From the NCBI GenBank assembly GCA_037200685.1, contig JBBCIG010000011.1, positions 1-64,000 on the forward strand: a stretch of 64,000 bases of DNA, in the 5' to 3' direction. Shown here piece by piece: positions 8,942-16,640 of this stretch. A program made the position numbers and the translations under genes. Origin of the DNA: JAJKIP01 sp037200685 (GTDB lineage Bacteria > Bacteroidota > Bacteroidia > Chitinophagales > Chitinophagaceae). The notes below the pieces were generated by a model. The model did no database searches. It was given only the letters and a program-made list of their open reading frames with translations, and had not been told where the DNA came from. The stretch's first letter is position 1, and each line of letters opens with the position of its first letter.

Positions 8942-10036
8942 ATGACGAAAGAAAAAGTACTGGAAGCCCTTGGAAATGTGCAGGAACCAGACCTCGGAAA
9001 GGATCTTGTGACGCTGAACATGGTGAAGGATATTACCATCGAGGGCAATTATATTTCATTTACGGTGGTGCTCACCACGCCGGCATGCCCGATGAAGGAG
9101 ATGATAAAAAATGCATGTATCAATGCGATAAAATTATTGGTGAATAAAGAGGCGACAGTTAATGTAAAATTTACTTCGAATACAACTTCAAAAAGAGTAG
9201 ACAGCGGCGCGGTGTTGCCGAAAGTAAAAAATATTATTGCGGTAGTGAGTGGCAAAGGTGGCGTGGGTAAATCAACTGTTGCTGCGAATCTTGCACTGGC
9301 TATTTCGCAAGGTGGTGCGAAAGTTGGTTTGATGGATGCTGATATTTACGGGCCGAGTGTGCCCATCATGATGGGTGTTCGTGGTGAACGGCCGATGATG
9401 GTAGAGATAGAAGGCAAAGGAATGATCGTGCCATTGGAAAAATATGGTATTAAACTCATCAGCATCGGTTTGTTGGTGGATGAAAAAAATGCGGTAGTGT
9501 GGCGTGGGCCAATGGCCAGCAGTGCCATCCGGCAATTTGTTACGGAAGTTTATTGGGGCGATCTCGATTATCTCGTGATAGATATGCCGCCGGGCACGGG
9601 TGATATTCATTTAACGTTGATGCAAACTGTTCCCGTTACCGGTTCTGTTATTGTAACGACGCCGCAGGAGGTTGCACTCGCCGATGCGAAAAAAGGAATT
9701 GCGATGTTCAGCCAGGCGCAGTTGAATGTGCCGGTTATTGGTTTGGTCGAGAATATGAGTTATTTCACACCGGCGGAATTGCCCGATAATAAATATTACA
9801 TTTTTGGAAAAGATGGCGGCAAGCGGCTGGCGGATGAATACGATCTGCCATTTCTCGGACAGATACCGCTGGTACAAAGCATTCGTGAAGGCGGCGATAT
9901 CGGCGTGCCGATCATGATGAGTGATGATGAGGTTACGAAGAAAGCATTTGAAAGTTTCGCCGCGGATGTAGTGCGAAGTATATCGATGCGCAATGCGAAT
10001 ATGAGTGCTGTTGAAGTGGAGAAAGTGCTGGATTAA
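8942..10036 (+). CDS. apbC: Mrp/NBP35-family iron-sulfur cluster carrier ATPase
   Basis: P-loop ATPase that holds and transfers Fe-S clusters to apoproteins in the cytosol. An N-terminal MIP18/DUF59 domain (residues 1-80, with the TTPACPM motif) is fused to the ParA/MinD-like domain. The deviant Walker A is GKGGVGKST (about 104-112), followed by DADIYGPSVP and the VIDMPPGTGD Walker B. The region around VENMSYF lacks the CxxC seen in many homologues (it reads SYFTPAELPDN), so the cluster-binding mode is uncertain. The 364-aa length is normal. A family A repeat follows. Confidence 0.92.
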   Translation: MTKEKVLEALGNVQEPDLGKDLVTLNMVKDITIEGNYISFTVVLTTPACPMKEMIKNACINAIKLLVNKEATVNVKFTSNTTSKRVDSGAVLPKVKNIIAVVSGKGGVGKSTVAANLALAISQGGAKVGLMDADIYGPSVPIMMGVRGERPMMVEIEGKGMIVPLEKYGIKLISIGLLVDEKNAVVWRGPMASSAIRQFVTEVYWGDLDYLVIDMPPGTGDIHLTLMQTVPVTGSVIVTTPQEVALADAKKGIAMFSQAQLNVPVIGLVENMSYFTPAELPDNKYYIFGKDGGKRLADEYDLPFLGQIPLVQSIREGGDIGVPIMMSDDEVTKKAFESFAADVVRSISMRNANMSAVEVEKVLD

Positions 10037-10077
10037 TTTTTCCGCAGGATGTCCACGGGACTCAGTGAGCTGTGCAT

Positions 10078-10152
10078 TAGCCAGGCTGTAGTGCTACTAG
10101 CATCGCCTGTTGCGTCGCACTCTTGTACGTTCTGTTCGCTATTCAGCATTTG
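10078..10152 (+). repeat. family A dispersed repeat, copy 4
   Basis: Reads GTGCATTAGCCAGGCTGTAG, then the core GTTGCGTCGCACTC and CGCTATTCAGCATT. It lies 40 bp after the mrp stop, in the sense direction. The preceding CCGCAGGATG also precedes the copy at 60850. Confidence 0.85.
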
Positions 10153-10198
10153 ATTAGATCATTATTATTTTCGTCACAATTATATAAATCCGGTTGCG

Positions 10199-10837
10199 AT
10201 GTATAATTATCCTCATTATAAAGAACATGATAGAGAAGAAATTCTTCAATTTATGCGGGCACATTCATTTGTTACATTAATCGGTTCTGATAAGAATGGA
10301 AGGATTGAGGCAACGCAAATACCTGTTTTAATAGAAGAAAGAGACGGAAAAATAATTATCACCGGTCATATCGCCAGGAAATCAGATCATCAAAAAGCGT
10401 TGATAGAAAATCCGAACGCATTAATCATATTTACAGGTGCACACACTTATGTAAGTGGCACGTGGTACACCGGCAACCCGCAACAAGCTTCTACCTGGAA
10501 TTATATTTCCATTCATGCCCGGGGCGAAATAAAATGGACGGATGAAAATGTATTGATTGATATTTTGCGAAAACTATCGTTGCATTTTGAAAACAATAAT
10601 GCGGCTTCCTCTACTATTTATGATAATCTCCCCGCTGATTATTTGAATAAGCTGGTAAAAGCTATTGTTGGGTTTGAATTGGAAGTGACGGAATTGGAGA
10701 ATGTATACAAGCTCAGCCAGAACAGGGACGAGAAAAGTTATGATAACATCGTTAAAGAATTAAAACAACAGGAAGGTGATGCCAAAAAGATCGGTGAGTT
10801 GATGGAACAGCGAAAATCAAAAGTATTTCCTTCATGA
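10199..10837 (+). CDS. FMN-binding PaiB-family protein
   Basis: A 212-aa protein of the PaiB/FMN_bind_2 family (split-barrel flavin-binding fold). In Bacillus PaiB acts with PaiA in negative regulation of sporulation and protease genes; here a flavoprotein role is more likely. Recognisable stretches are MYNYPHYKEHDREEI at the N-terminus, ATQIPVLIEE, GTWYTGNPQQASTWNY and ISIHARGEI. No paiA acetyltransferase is adjacent. The stop overlaps the ATG of the next gene by 4 bp (ATGA), suggesting translational coupling with the lipoprotein phosphodiesterase. Confidence 0.87.
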   Translation: MYNYPHYKEHDREEILQFMRAHSFVTLIGSDKNGRIEATQIPVLIEERDGKIIITGHIARKSDHQKALIENPNALIIFTGAHTYVSGTWYTGNPQQASTWNYISIHARGEIKWTDENVLIDILRKLSLHFENNNAASSTIYDNLPADYLNKLVKAIVGFELEVTELENVYKLSQNRDEKSYDNIVKELKQQEGDAKKIGELMEQRKSKVFPS

Positions 10838-11748
10838 AAAACTATTTATCATTTTTAATAGTACTGCTAGTAATGTCATGTTCTACTACAAAGAATCTTC
10901 CGGACTCCCCTTTAGGGGATGGGGGCGTCGGCTTCGATAAACAAGGCCACCGTGGCTGCCGTGGTTTAATGCCGGAGAATACGATCCCCGCCATGTTAAA
11001 AGCGCTGGATCTTGGCGTTACCACTTTAGAGATGGATGTAGTGATCACAAAAGATAAAAAAGTAGTGCTGTCGCATGATCAATGGTTCGCCGAAGAGATC
11101 ACTACCAAGCCCGACGGTAAATACATGGGCCCGCGGGAAGAGCGACGATTCAATATTTACTGGATGACCTATGAAGAAGTAAAAACATTTGATGTAGGGA
11201 TGAAGCCGCATCCACGTTTCCCAGATCAGCAAAAGATGAAAGTGGTCAAACCTTTATTAAGCGACCTGGTCGACAGCGTGAAAGAATACATGATGACAAG
11301 AAGAAAACCTTTCCCATATTATAATATCGAGACCAAGATTACACCTGAATTTGATGGCGTCTTCCACCCGAAGCCGGAAGAGTTCGTGGAGCTATTGATG
11401 GGTGTAATCAAAGAAAAAGGAATAGAAGACATGGTCATCATCCAATCATTTGACTTTAGAACATTGCAATACCTTCACGAAAAATATCCATCCATCAAAA
11501 CAGCGATGCTGATAGAAGAAGATGATACAAGAGGTTTGGAAGCACAGGTGAAAGCGTTAGGGTTTACACCAACTATTTACAGTCCCGCTTACCAATTGGT
11601 AAATGAGAAGTTGGTGAAGAAATGTCATCAGCAAAAGATGAAAGTGATTCCATGGACAGTGAATACAAAAGAAGAAATTAATCAATTGAAAGGGATGGGT
11701 GTTGATGGGATTATTTCAGATTATCCTAACCTTTTTAATGATAACTAA
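10834..11748 (+). CDS. glycerophosphodiester phosphodiesterase, lipoprotein
   Basis: Hydrolyses glycerophosphodiesters to glycerol-3-phosphate and an alcohol. The lipoprotein signal ends at Cys16 (LLVMSC). The GDPD TIM barrel begins with GHRGCRGLMPENTIPA, a close match to the HRG..G..PENT motif, then LEMDVVITKDKKVVLSHD with catalytic and metal-binding acids. Residues 24-33 (DSPLGDGGVG) between lipobox and domain are encoded by a copy of the CCCCTTTAGGGG palindromic repeat, apparently inserted in frame. It overlaps the PaiB-like gene by 4 bp. Confidence 0.9.
   Translation: MKNYLSFLIVLLVMSCSTTKNLPDSPLGDGGVGFDKQGHRGCRGLMPENTIPAMLKALDLGVTTLEMDVVITKDKKVVLSHDQWFAEEITTKPDGKYMGPREERRFNIYWMTYEEVKTFDVGMKPHPRFPDQQKMKVVKPLLSDLVDSVKEYMMTRRKPFPYYNIETKITPEFDGVFHPKPEEFVELLMGVIKEKGIEDMVIIQSFDFRTLQYLHEKYPSIKTAMLIEEDDTRGLEAQVKALGFTPTIYSPAYQLVNEKLVKKCHQQKMKVIPWTVNTKEEINQLKGMGVDGIISDYPNLFNDN
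10904..10929. repeat. CTCCCCTTTAGGGG palindrome inside a coding region
   Basis: The palindrome CTCCCCTTTAGGGG with following ATGGGGGC lies within the phosphodiesterase gene. The same unit occurs outside genes at 18081-18095 and, with a variant centre, at 35273-35295. Confidence 0.7.
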
Positions 11749-11775
11749 ATTGTATCTTTAAGAAAACACCATACT

Positions 11776-12153
11776 ATGTCAGTTATAAAAATCCCATTAT
11801 TGTATGTGGGTTCAAAAGGCGAAAAGATGTTATATACACTTTTCGATAGCGGCGCTAACTTATCATGTATTCACCCTGATTTTATCAAGGATATAGCCGA
11901 CAAGCAACCTTTAGGCAGGATCAGGAAAATCAGCACAGCCAGTGAGGCACATTACATTGAAGTAAAAGATGCGGTTCGACTCGATTTTTATATCAATGAT
12001 GTTCTTTTAAGTGATGAATTTCTGGTAGTACCTGGCCTAAATGAAGAAGCCATCATCGGCGCTGCTACACTTCAAAAATGGAGAATCAAACTAAATTTTG
12101 AAGATGACAAAGTAGAAGTAGATCCCAAAGTGGCCCAATTGCAACTCATCTAA
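11776..12153 (+). CDS. retropepsin-like aspartic protease domain protein
   Basis: A 125-aa cytosolic protein with the marks of a single-domain retropepsin-like protease: LFDSGANLSCI near residue 30 supplies the catalytic Asp-Ser-Gly, and IIGAATLQKWRIKL near the C-terminus matches the hydrophobic-hydrophobic-Gly motif. Such proteins act as homodimers. No signal peptide is seen. Sequence between the motifs is divergent and the substrate is unknown. It lies 27 bp after the phosphodiesterase gene and 20 bp before the SDR gene, probably in one transcript. Confidence 0.72.
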   Translation: MSVIKIPLLYVGSKGEKMLYTLFDSGANLSCIHPDFIKDIADKQPLGRIRKISTASEAHYIEVKDAVRLDFYINDVLLSDEFLVVPGLNEEAIIGAATLQKWRIKLNFEDDKVEVDPKVAQLQLI

Positions 12154-12173
12154 CACATACTTGATATTCTCTT

Positions 12174-12959
12174 ATGAATCTTTCTCTTGAAAGTAAAAAC
12201 GCCATCATCTGCGGCAGCACACAAGGCATTGGCCTTGCAATAGCAAAAGAACTGTCCCTCCTTGGAGCGAATTGCATATTAATGGCAAGAAATGAAGAAG
12301 CGTTGAAGAGTGCAGCGGCCTCATTAAGCACAGATAAAGGACAAAGCCATCGCTATCTCGTAGCCGACTTTAGCAAACCGGATGAAGTAAGGATAGCTAT
12401 AGAATCATTCGTCAAAGAAAATACTGCTCACATCTTAATAAACAATACCGGTGGCCCCAAACCCGGCTTAATAGCGGAAGAAGACGAACAAAAATTTATC
12501 GATGCATTCAGCCAGCATATTGTGTGTAACCAAATATTAGCCAAAGCTGTTATCCCCGGTATGAAAGCGGCGAAATTTGGCCGCATTATTAATATCATTT
12601 CTACTTCGGTTAAAATACCAATCAATAATTTGGGTGTGTCCAATACAATTCGTGCAGCTGTTGCATCATGGGGTAAAACATTGTCAAATGAAATTGGACA
12701 ATTTGGTATCACGGTAAATAATATTCTTACAGGCTATACAAATACAAACAGGTTGCAGTCTGTGATTGAAACCAATGCTAAGACCAGGGGTGTGAAACCC
12801 GAAGTGATCGCCAATGAAATGATGGATAGAATCCCCGTTAAGCGTTTTGCGGAATCGGAAGAAATAGCAGCGGTGGTGGCTTTCCTGTCTTCACCTGCCG
12901 CATCATTTGTCAATGGAACAAGCATTCCTGTGGATGGTGGCGGAACGGGTGCGATATAA
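12174..12959 (+). CDS. SDR-family oxidoreductase with atypical active site
   Basis: A 261-aa short-chain dehydrogenase. The Rossmann glycine motif is CGSTQGIG (residues 13-20) and the NNTGG motif is present (ILINNTGGPKPG). The catalytic stretch is unusual: after IISTSV the region where Tyr-x3-Lys should lie reads NLGVSNTIRAAVA, with no Tyr. This is typical of a known SDR subgroup with altered catalytic residues. The C-terminus GTSIPVDGGGTGAI is ordinary. It precedes kynU by about 50 bp; a shared pathway is not proved. Confidence 0.85.
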   Translation: MNLSLESKNAIICGSTQGIGLAIAKELSLLGANCILMARNEEALKSAAASLSTDKGQSHRYLVADFSKPDEVRIAIESFVKENTAHILINNTGGPKPGLIAEEDEQKFIDAFSQHIVCNQILAKAVIPGMKAAKFGRIINIISTSVKIPINNLGVSNTIRAAVASWGKTLSNEIGQFGITVNNILTGYTNTNRLQSVIETNAKTRGVKPEVIANEMMDRIPVKRFAESEEIAAVVAFLSSPAASFVNGTSIPVDGGGTGAI

Positions 12960-13005
12960 TTTCGAACCTCCATTTGGGTGGATTAATGGATTATAAGAAT
13001 AAGCC

Positions 13006-14289
13006 ATGCAGTTTGAAAACTCATTACAATTTGCTCAGCAGCTAGATAAAGTTGATCTATTAAAAAATTTCCGCAACGATTTTATTATCCCTTCAATTAA
13101 TGGCAAAGAGCAAATTTATTTCCTCGGTAATTCCTTAGGCCTTCAACCCAAAAACACCAAAGAAGAACTCAATAAAATCCTGGATCAATGGGCTGCTCAC
13201 GGGGTTGAAGGATTCTTTGAAGGCGATAACCCTTGGCTCGATTATCATGATCAATTGACAAAACCGTTATCAGCCATCGTTGGCGCATTGCCACAAGAAA
13301 TAACGGTCATGAACCAGCTTACCGTCAATCTTCATTTGATGATGGCAAGTTTTTACAAGCCGGAAGGAAAAAGAAATAAAATCCTTTGCGAAGCAAAAGC
13401 ATTTCCCAGCGATCAGTATATGTTTGAAACGCACATCCGGCAAAGAGGATATGATCCGGATACGACCCTTATTGAAGTAAAGCCGCGGGATGGAGAACAT
13501 TTAATACAAACAGGGGATATACTGGCTGCCATTGATCAACACAAAGACGAATTAGCACTCGTGTTATTCAGCGGATTGAATTATTACACGGGCCAGGTAT
13601 TTGACATGAAGGCCATCACAAAAGCAGCGCATGATGCCGGGGCATTGGCGGGTTTTGATTTAGCGCATGCCGCCGGAAATATTCCCTTGCAACTTCACGA
13701 TTGGGATGTTGATTTCGCCTGCTGGTGCAGTTATAAATATTTGAACTCTGGCCCGGGCGCCATCGCCGGGGTTTACATTCAGGAACGTTTTCATACTGAT
13801 AAAAATATCAACCGGTTTGCAGGCTGGTGGGGTTATGATAAAGCCACCCGTTTTAAAATGGAAAAAGGGTTCAAACCTATTCCAACAGCGGAAGGCTGGC
13901 AACTAAGTACGCCTTCTTTATTATTGTATGCTTCACATAAAGCCGCGTTGAACATTTTTGAAAATGCGGGCTGGGAAAATATTTTAACGAAGAAAAAACT
14001 ATTGAATAACTACCTCTGGTTCTTATTGGAGGAGATTAAACAATCATCTTCTCAGCAAATCATTGAATTCATCACGCCGCAAAAAGAAAAAGAAAGAGGT
14101 TGCCAGGTATCATTATTGATGCTCCAAAAAGGCCGCGAAGTGTTTGATGCTTTATCAAAAGCGGGAGTGATGGCAGACTGGCGGGAACCAAATGTGATCC
14201 GGCTTGCTCCCGTACCGTTGTATAATACTTTTGAAGAGGTTTGGCAATTTGCCAATATCTTGCGTCAAATTTTGAAAATAGAAAAATGA
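13006..14289 (+). CDS. kynU: kynureninase
   Basis: PLP enzyme that cleaves kynurenine to anthranilate (or 3-hydroxykynurenine to 3-hydroxyanthranilate) and alanine. The 427-aa protein matches the family in length. Family stretches include YFLGNSLGLQPK near the N-terminus, EAKAFPSDQY, FDLAHAAGNIPL and the PLP-lysine segment CSYKYLNSGPG with Lys244. The last bases overlap the pyrF start (ATGA). No kynurenine monooxygenase is in view. A glutaryl-CoA dehydrogenase gene lies about 2.4 kb downstream, compatible with but not proving tryptophan breakdown. Confidence 0.95.
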   Translation: MQFENSLQFAQQLDKVDLLKNFRNDFIIPSINGKEQIYFLGNSLGLQPKNTKEELNKILDQWAAHGVEGFFEGDNPWLDYHDQLTKPLSAIVGALPQEITVMNQLTVNLHLMMASFYKPEGKRNKILCEAKAFPSDQYMFETHIRQRGYDPDTTLIEVKPRDGEHLIQTGDILAAIDQHKDELALVLFSGLNYYTGQVFDMKAITKAAHDAGALAGFDLAHAAGNIPLQLHDWDVDFACWCSYKYLNSGPGAIAGVYIQERFHTDKNINRFAGWWGYDKATRFKMEKGFKPIPTAEGWQLSTPSLLLYASHKAALNIFENAGWENILTKKKLLNNYLWFLLEEIKQSSSQQIIEFITPQKEKERGCQVSLLMLQKGREVFDALSKAGVMADWREPNVIRLAPVPLYNTFEEVWQFANILRQILKIEK

Positions 14290-15140
14290 CCCGCAGCCAG
14301 TTAGTTGAACAGATATTTAAAAAGCGATCTTATCTCTGCGTTGGTTTGGATACCGGCATTACAAAAATTCCCAAACACCTTTTATCATTTCCCGATCCTG
14401 TTTTTGAATTTAATAAAGCCATCATTGATGCTACCAAAGATCTTTGCGTAAGCTATAAGATCAATACTGCTTTTTACGAAGCATTGGGCGTGAAGGGATG
14501 GGAGGCGATGGAAAAAACAGTCCACTACATCGGTGATGATCATTTTAAAATCGCTGATGCAAAGCGGGGCGATATCGGTAATACCTCTTCACAATACGCC
14601 AAAGCATTTTTTGAAACCATTCCTTTTGATGCGATTACGGTTGCGCCGTATATGGGTGAAGACAGCGTAAAACCTTTTCTTGAGTATAAAGATAAATGGG
14701 CGATTGTTTTAGGCCTTACTTCCAATGCCGGTGCGGCGGATTTTGAGTTAAAGAAAATTATTACTAACTCAGATTTTTTCGAAGATGAAGTTCATGTCTC
14801 ACAGCACCAAACCTCTTATTTATATGAAACGGTTTTGGAAAAAGTTGCGGAATGGGGAACACCTGATAATCTTATGTTCGTAGTCGGCGCTACACAAGCA
14901 GATGAATTTACCAACATACGAAAGATAACACCTGGTCATTTTTATTTAGTGCCCGGGGTGGGGGCGCAAGGTGGCAGCCTAAAAGAAATTTCTGAAAAAG
15001 CGATGATCAAAGATTGCGGGTTGCTGGTCAATGTAAGCCGTGCTGTTATCTATGCTTCCGGTGGAGAAGATTTTGCGGACAAAGCAAGATTAGCCGCTAA
15101 AGAATACCAAAATGAAATGAAACAGTATTTAACTGTTTGA
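14286..15140 (+). CDS. pyrF: orotidine 5'-phosphate decarboxylase (subfamily 2)
   Basis: Last step of UMP synthesis. I place the start at the ATG at 14286 (MTRSQLVEQIFKKRSYLCVG), which overlaps the kynU stop by 4 bp; the frame is open to 14241 but that part lies in kynU. The catalytic motif of the subfamily is DAKRGDIGNTSSQYA, and the phosphate-binding end is VPGVGAQGGSLKE. The length of 284 aa fits subfamily 2. Overlap with kynU suggests translational coupling. Confidence 0.95.
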   Translation: MTRSQLVEQIFKKRSYLCVGLDTGITKIPKHLLSFPDPVFEFNKAIIDATKDLCVSYKINTAFYEALGVKGWEAMEKTVHYIGDDHFKIADAKRGDIGNTSSQYAKAFFETIPFDAITVAPYMGEDSVKPFLEYKDKWAIVLGLTSNAGAADFELKKIITNSDFFEDEVHVSQHQTSYLYETVLEKVAEWGTPDNLMFVVGATQADEFTNIRKITPGHFYLVPGVGAQGGSLKEISEKAMIKDCGLLVNVSRAVIYASGGEDFADKARLAAKEYQNEMKQYLTV

Positions 15141-15560
15141 CGCCGCTTTCTTTTTCTTATAATTAACATGAAGCCATCCTCCGAGTATCGCAGACGGTAT
15201 CAGGATAAGAATAACAACAGTATCTAAAGTGCCGTAAATTTTTAAATTAGTTATCAGCAGCCAGGCCAGCATCAGTACGAACCCTGTTATAGCGGCAACA
15301 GTAATTTTTTTCCCCATAGCAATAATCGAAGTGACCAGGCCTGCAACCAAACTGCTTATTATTGTGATCAGGATAATTCCAATGATGCCACTGCTTTGAA
15401 ACGTTGCGGCTTCTTCCTGTGTAGGTTTTTCAGGCCAGGCGGAAAGCCCGATAAAGAAAAATATATACGCCAATATGCAGTAAACAATTATGCCGGTAAC
15501 AGCACCTGCTATAACAGCTAAAATATTTCTAAATGTTTTGTCGGGGGTTTGATCGCTCAT
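15129..15560 (-). CDS. four-TM membrane protein, paralogue of the 16117-16563 gene
   Basis: A 143-aa protein with about four hydrophobic helices (NILAVIAGAVTGIIVYCILA, then IIGIILITIISSLVAGLVTS and two more) and a Lys-rich C-terminus. The N-terminal motif RN-LAVIAG is shared with the 148-aa protein encoded on the same strand on the other side of the CAP gene. Its 3' end overlaps the pyrF 3' end by 12 bp. No family name recognised; an inner-membrane protein is inferred. Confidence 0.7.
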   Translation of the reverse strand: MSDQTPDKTFRNILAVIAGAVTGIIVYCILAYIFFFIGLSAWPEKPTQEEAATFQSSGIIGIILITIISSLVAGLVTSIIAMGKKITVAAITGFVLMLAWLLITNLKIYGTLDTVVILILIPSAILGGWLHVNYKKKKAASNS

Positions 15561-15603
15561 AAAAGTGGTTTGGTTTTTGTCTTTCTACAGTCAAATCAAA
15601 CTT

Positions 15604-16107
15604 ATGAAAACTACTTCGTATTTATTCATTGTTTTTTCCTTCTTTTTATTTTCCGTCTTTTCCTGCCGCAAAGATGATATTGCCAGCAATGATACGCCTG
15701 ACAACAGCGCCGGTCTCAATGAATCACTGATGCTTCAATTGGTAAACCAGCAGCGGCAGCAAGGTTGTAATTGCGGTACCACATATTATCCACCAACCAC
15801 CACACTTACATGGAATGATCAATTGGAAGCTGCGGCACTATTTCATGCCAGCGACATGAATGAAAATAATTATTTCAACCATACGGGTCTCAACGGTTCA
15901 TCGCCCGGCGACAGGATCAGCAATGCAGGATATAATTGGAAAACTTACGGAGAAAATATTGCGAAAGGTTATACTTCTGAGCAATCTGTAATGAACGGAT
16001 GGATCGCAAGCGAAGGACATTGCAAAAATATCATGAACCCAAACTTCCGTGAATTCGGTGCGGCGAAAGCAGGGGCTTATTGGGTACAGGAATTTGGAGC
16101 GAAATAA
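15604..16107 (+). CDS. CAP-domain (SCP/PR1-like) lipoprotein
   Basis: A 167-aa exported protein. I start it at the ATG at 15604 because the lipoprotein signal (FFLFSVFSC) begins there; the frame is open to 15565. The CAP domain follows, with the conserved sequence LNESLMLQLVNQQR, ASDMNENNYFNHTG, YGENIAKGYTS and GHCKNIMNPNFREFG, including the His and Glu residues of the CAP cavity. The role of bacterial CAP proteins is poorly known. It is flanked by two paralogous membrane-protein genes on the opposite strand. Confidence 0.85.
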   Translation: MKTTSYLFIVFSFFLFSVFSCRKDDIASNDTPDNSAGLNESLMLQLVNQQRQQGCNCGTTYYPPTTTLTWNDQLEAAALFHASDMNENNYFNHTGLNGSSPGDRISNAGYNWKTYGENIAKGYTSEQSVMNGWIASEGHCKNIMNPNFREFGAAKAGAYWVQEFGAK

Positions 16108-16116
16108 AAGCAGGTA

Positions 16117-16563
16117 TTAAACAGCTTTTCTTCTTTTTCTTTTAAACTTCGATCCTAGCCATGATCCAAACGAATTTCCAAGCGGAATAGTAATCAGCAA
16201 TACCCACGCTTGCCAGTCGGTTGGTTCAAACACTCTTAGCTGGGGAATAACATATAAAATAGTAAGACAAACCAGGGAACTGATCAATGCATAAACTTGT
16301 TCCCTGTCAATAGAAATTAATGTGCAAATAAAACCGCCCGCAGCGGAAGCGATAAAAAGCCAGATGATCATAGTGAAGAGAATAATAAGATCATCTTTCC
16401 ACACATCAGAAGGTGGAGTACTAAAAAGATATAAATGAAAGAACTCGTCAAAAATTATTTTTACCAATGGGTATAAAATAGCACCTGCCCCAACAGCGGC
16501 GATCACGCCTGCGATAACGGCTAAAAAATTTCGGGCGAATACATTGATATCTTCGTCTTTCAT
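16117..16563 (-). CDS. four-TM membrane protein, paralogue of the 15129-15560 gene
   Basis: A 148-aa protein with about four hydrophobic segments and a basic tail (KFKRKRRKAV). The opening ARNFLAVIAGVIAAVGAGA resembles that of the 143-aa paralogue, and the overall layout (TM1 near residue 15, polar loop, three TM helices, Lys/Arg tail) is the same. Stop codons of this gene and the CAP gene face each other 9 bp apart. Function unknown. Confidence 0.7.
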   Translation of the reverse strand: MKDEDINVFARNFLAVIAGVIAAVGAGAILYPLVKIIFDEFFHLYLFSTPPSDVWKDDLIILFTMIIWLFIASAAGGFICTLISIDREQVYALISSLVCLTILYVIPQLRVFEPTDWQAWVLLITIPLGNSFGSWLGSKFKRKRRKAV

Positions 16564-16596
16564 TTCCCGAATATCGCAATTTTTTATATTATCCGC

Positions 16597-16604
16597 TACC
16601 TTTG
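16597..16604 (+). promoter_or_regulatory. TAnnTTTG promoter box upstream of the acyl-CoA dehydrogenase gene
   Basis: TACCTTTG, 36 nt before the ATG at 16641. It is followed at 16608-16624 by the hairpin TCCCGATAGTTATCGGG and an A5T6 run, which would lie in the mRNA leader. Confidence 0.55.
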
Positions 16605-16640
16605 CTATCCCGATAGTTATCGGGAAAAATTTTTTACGTT

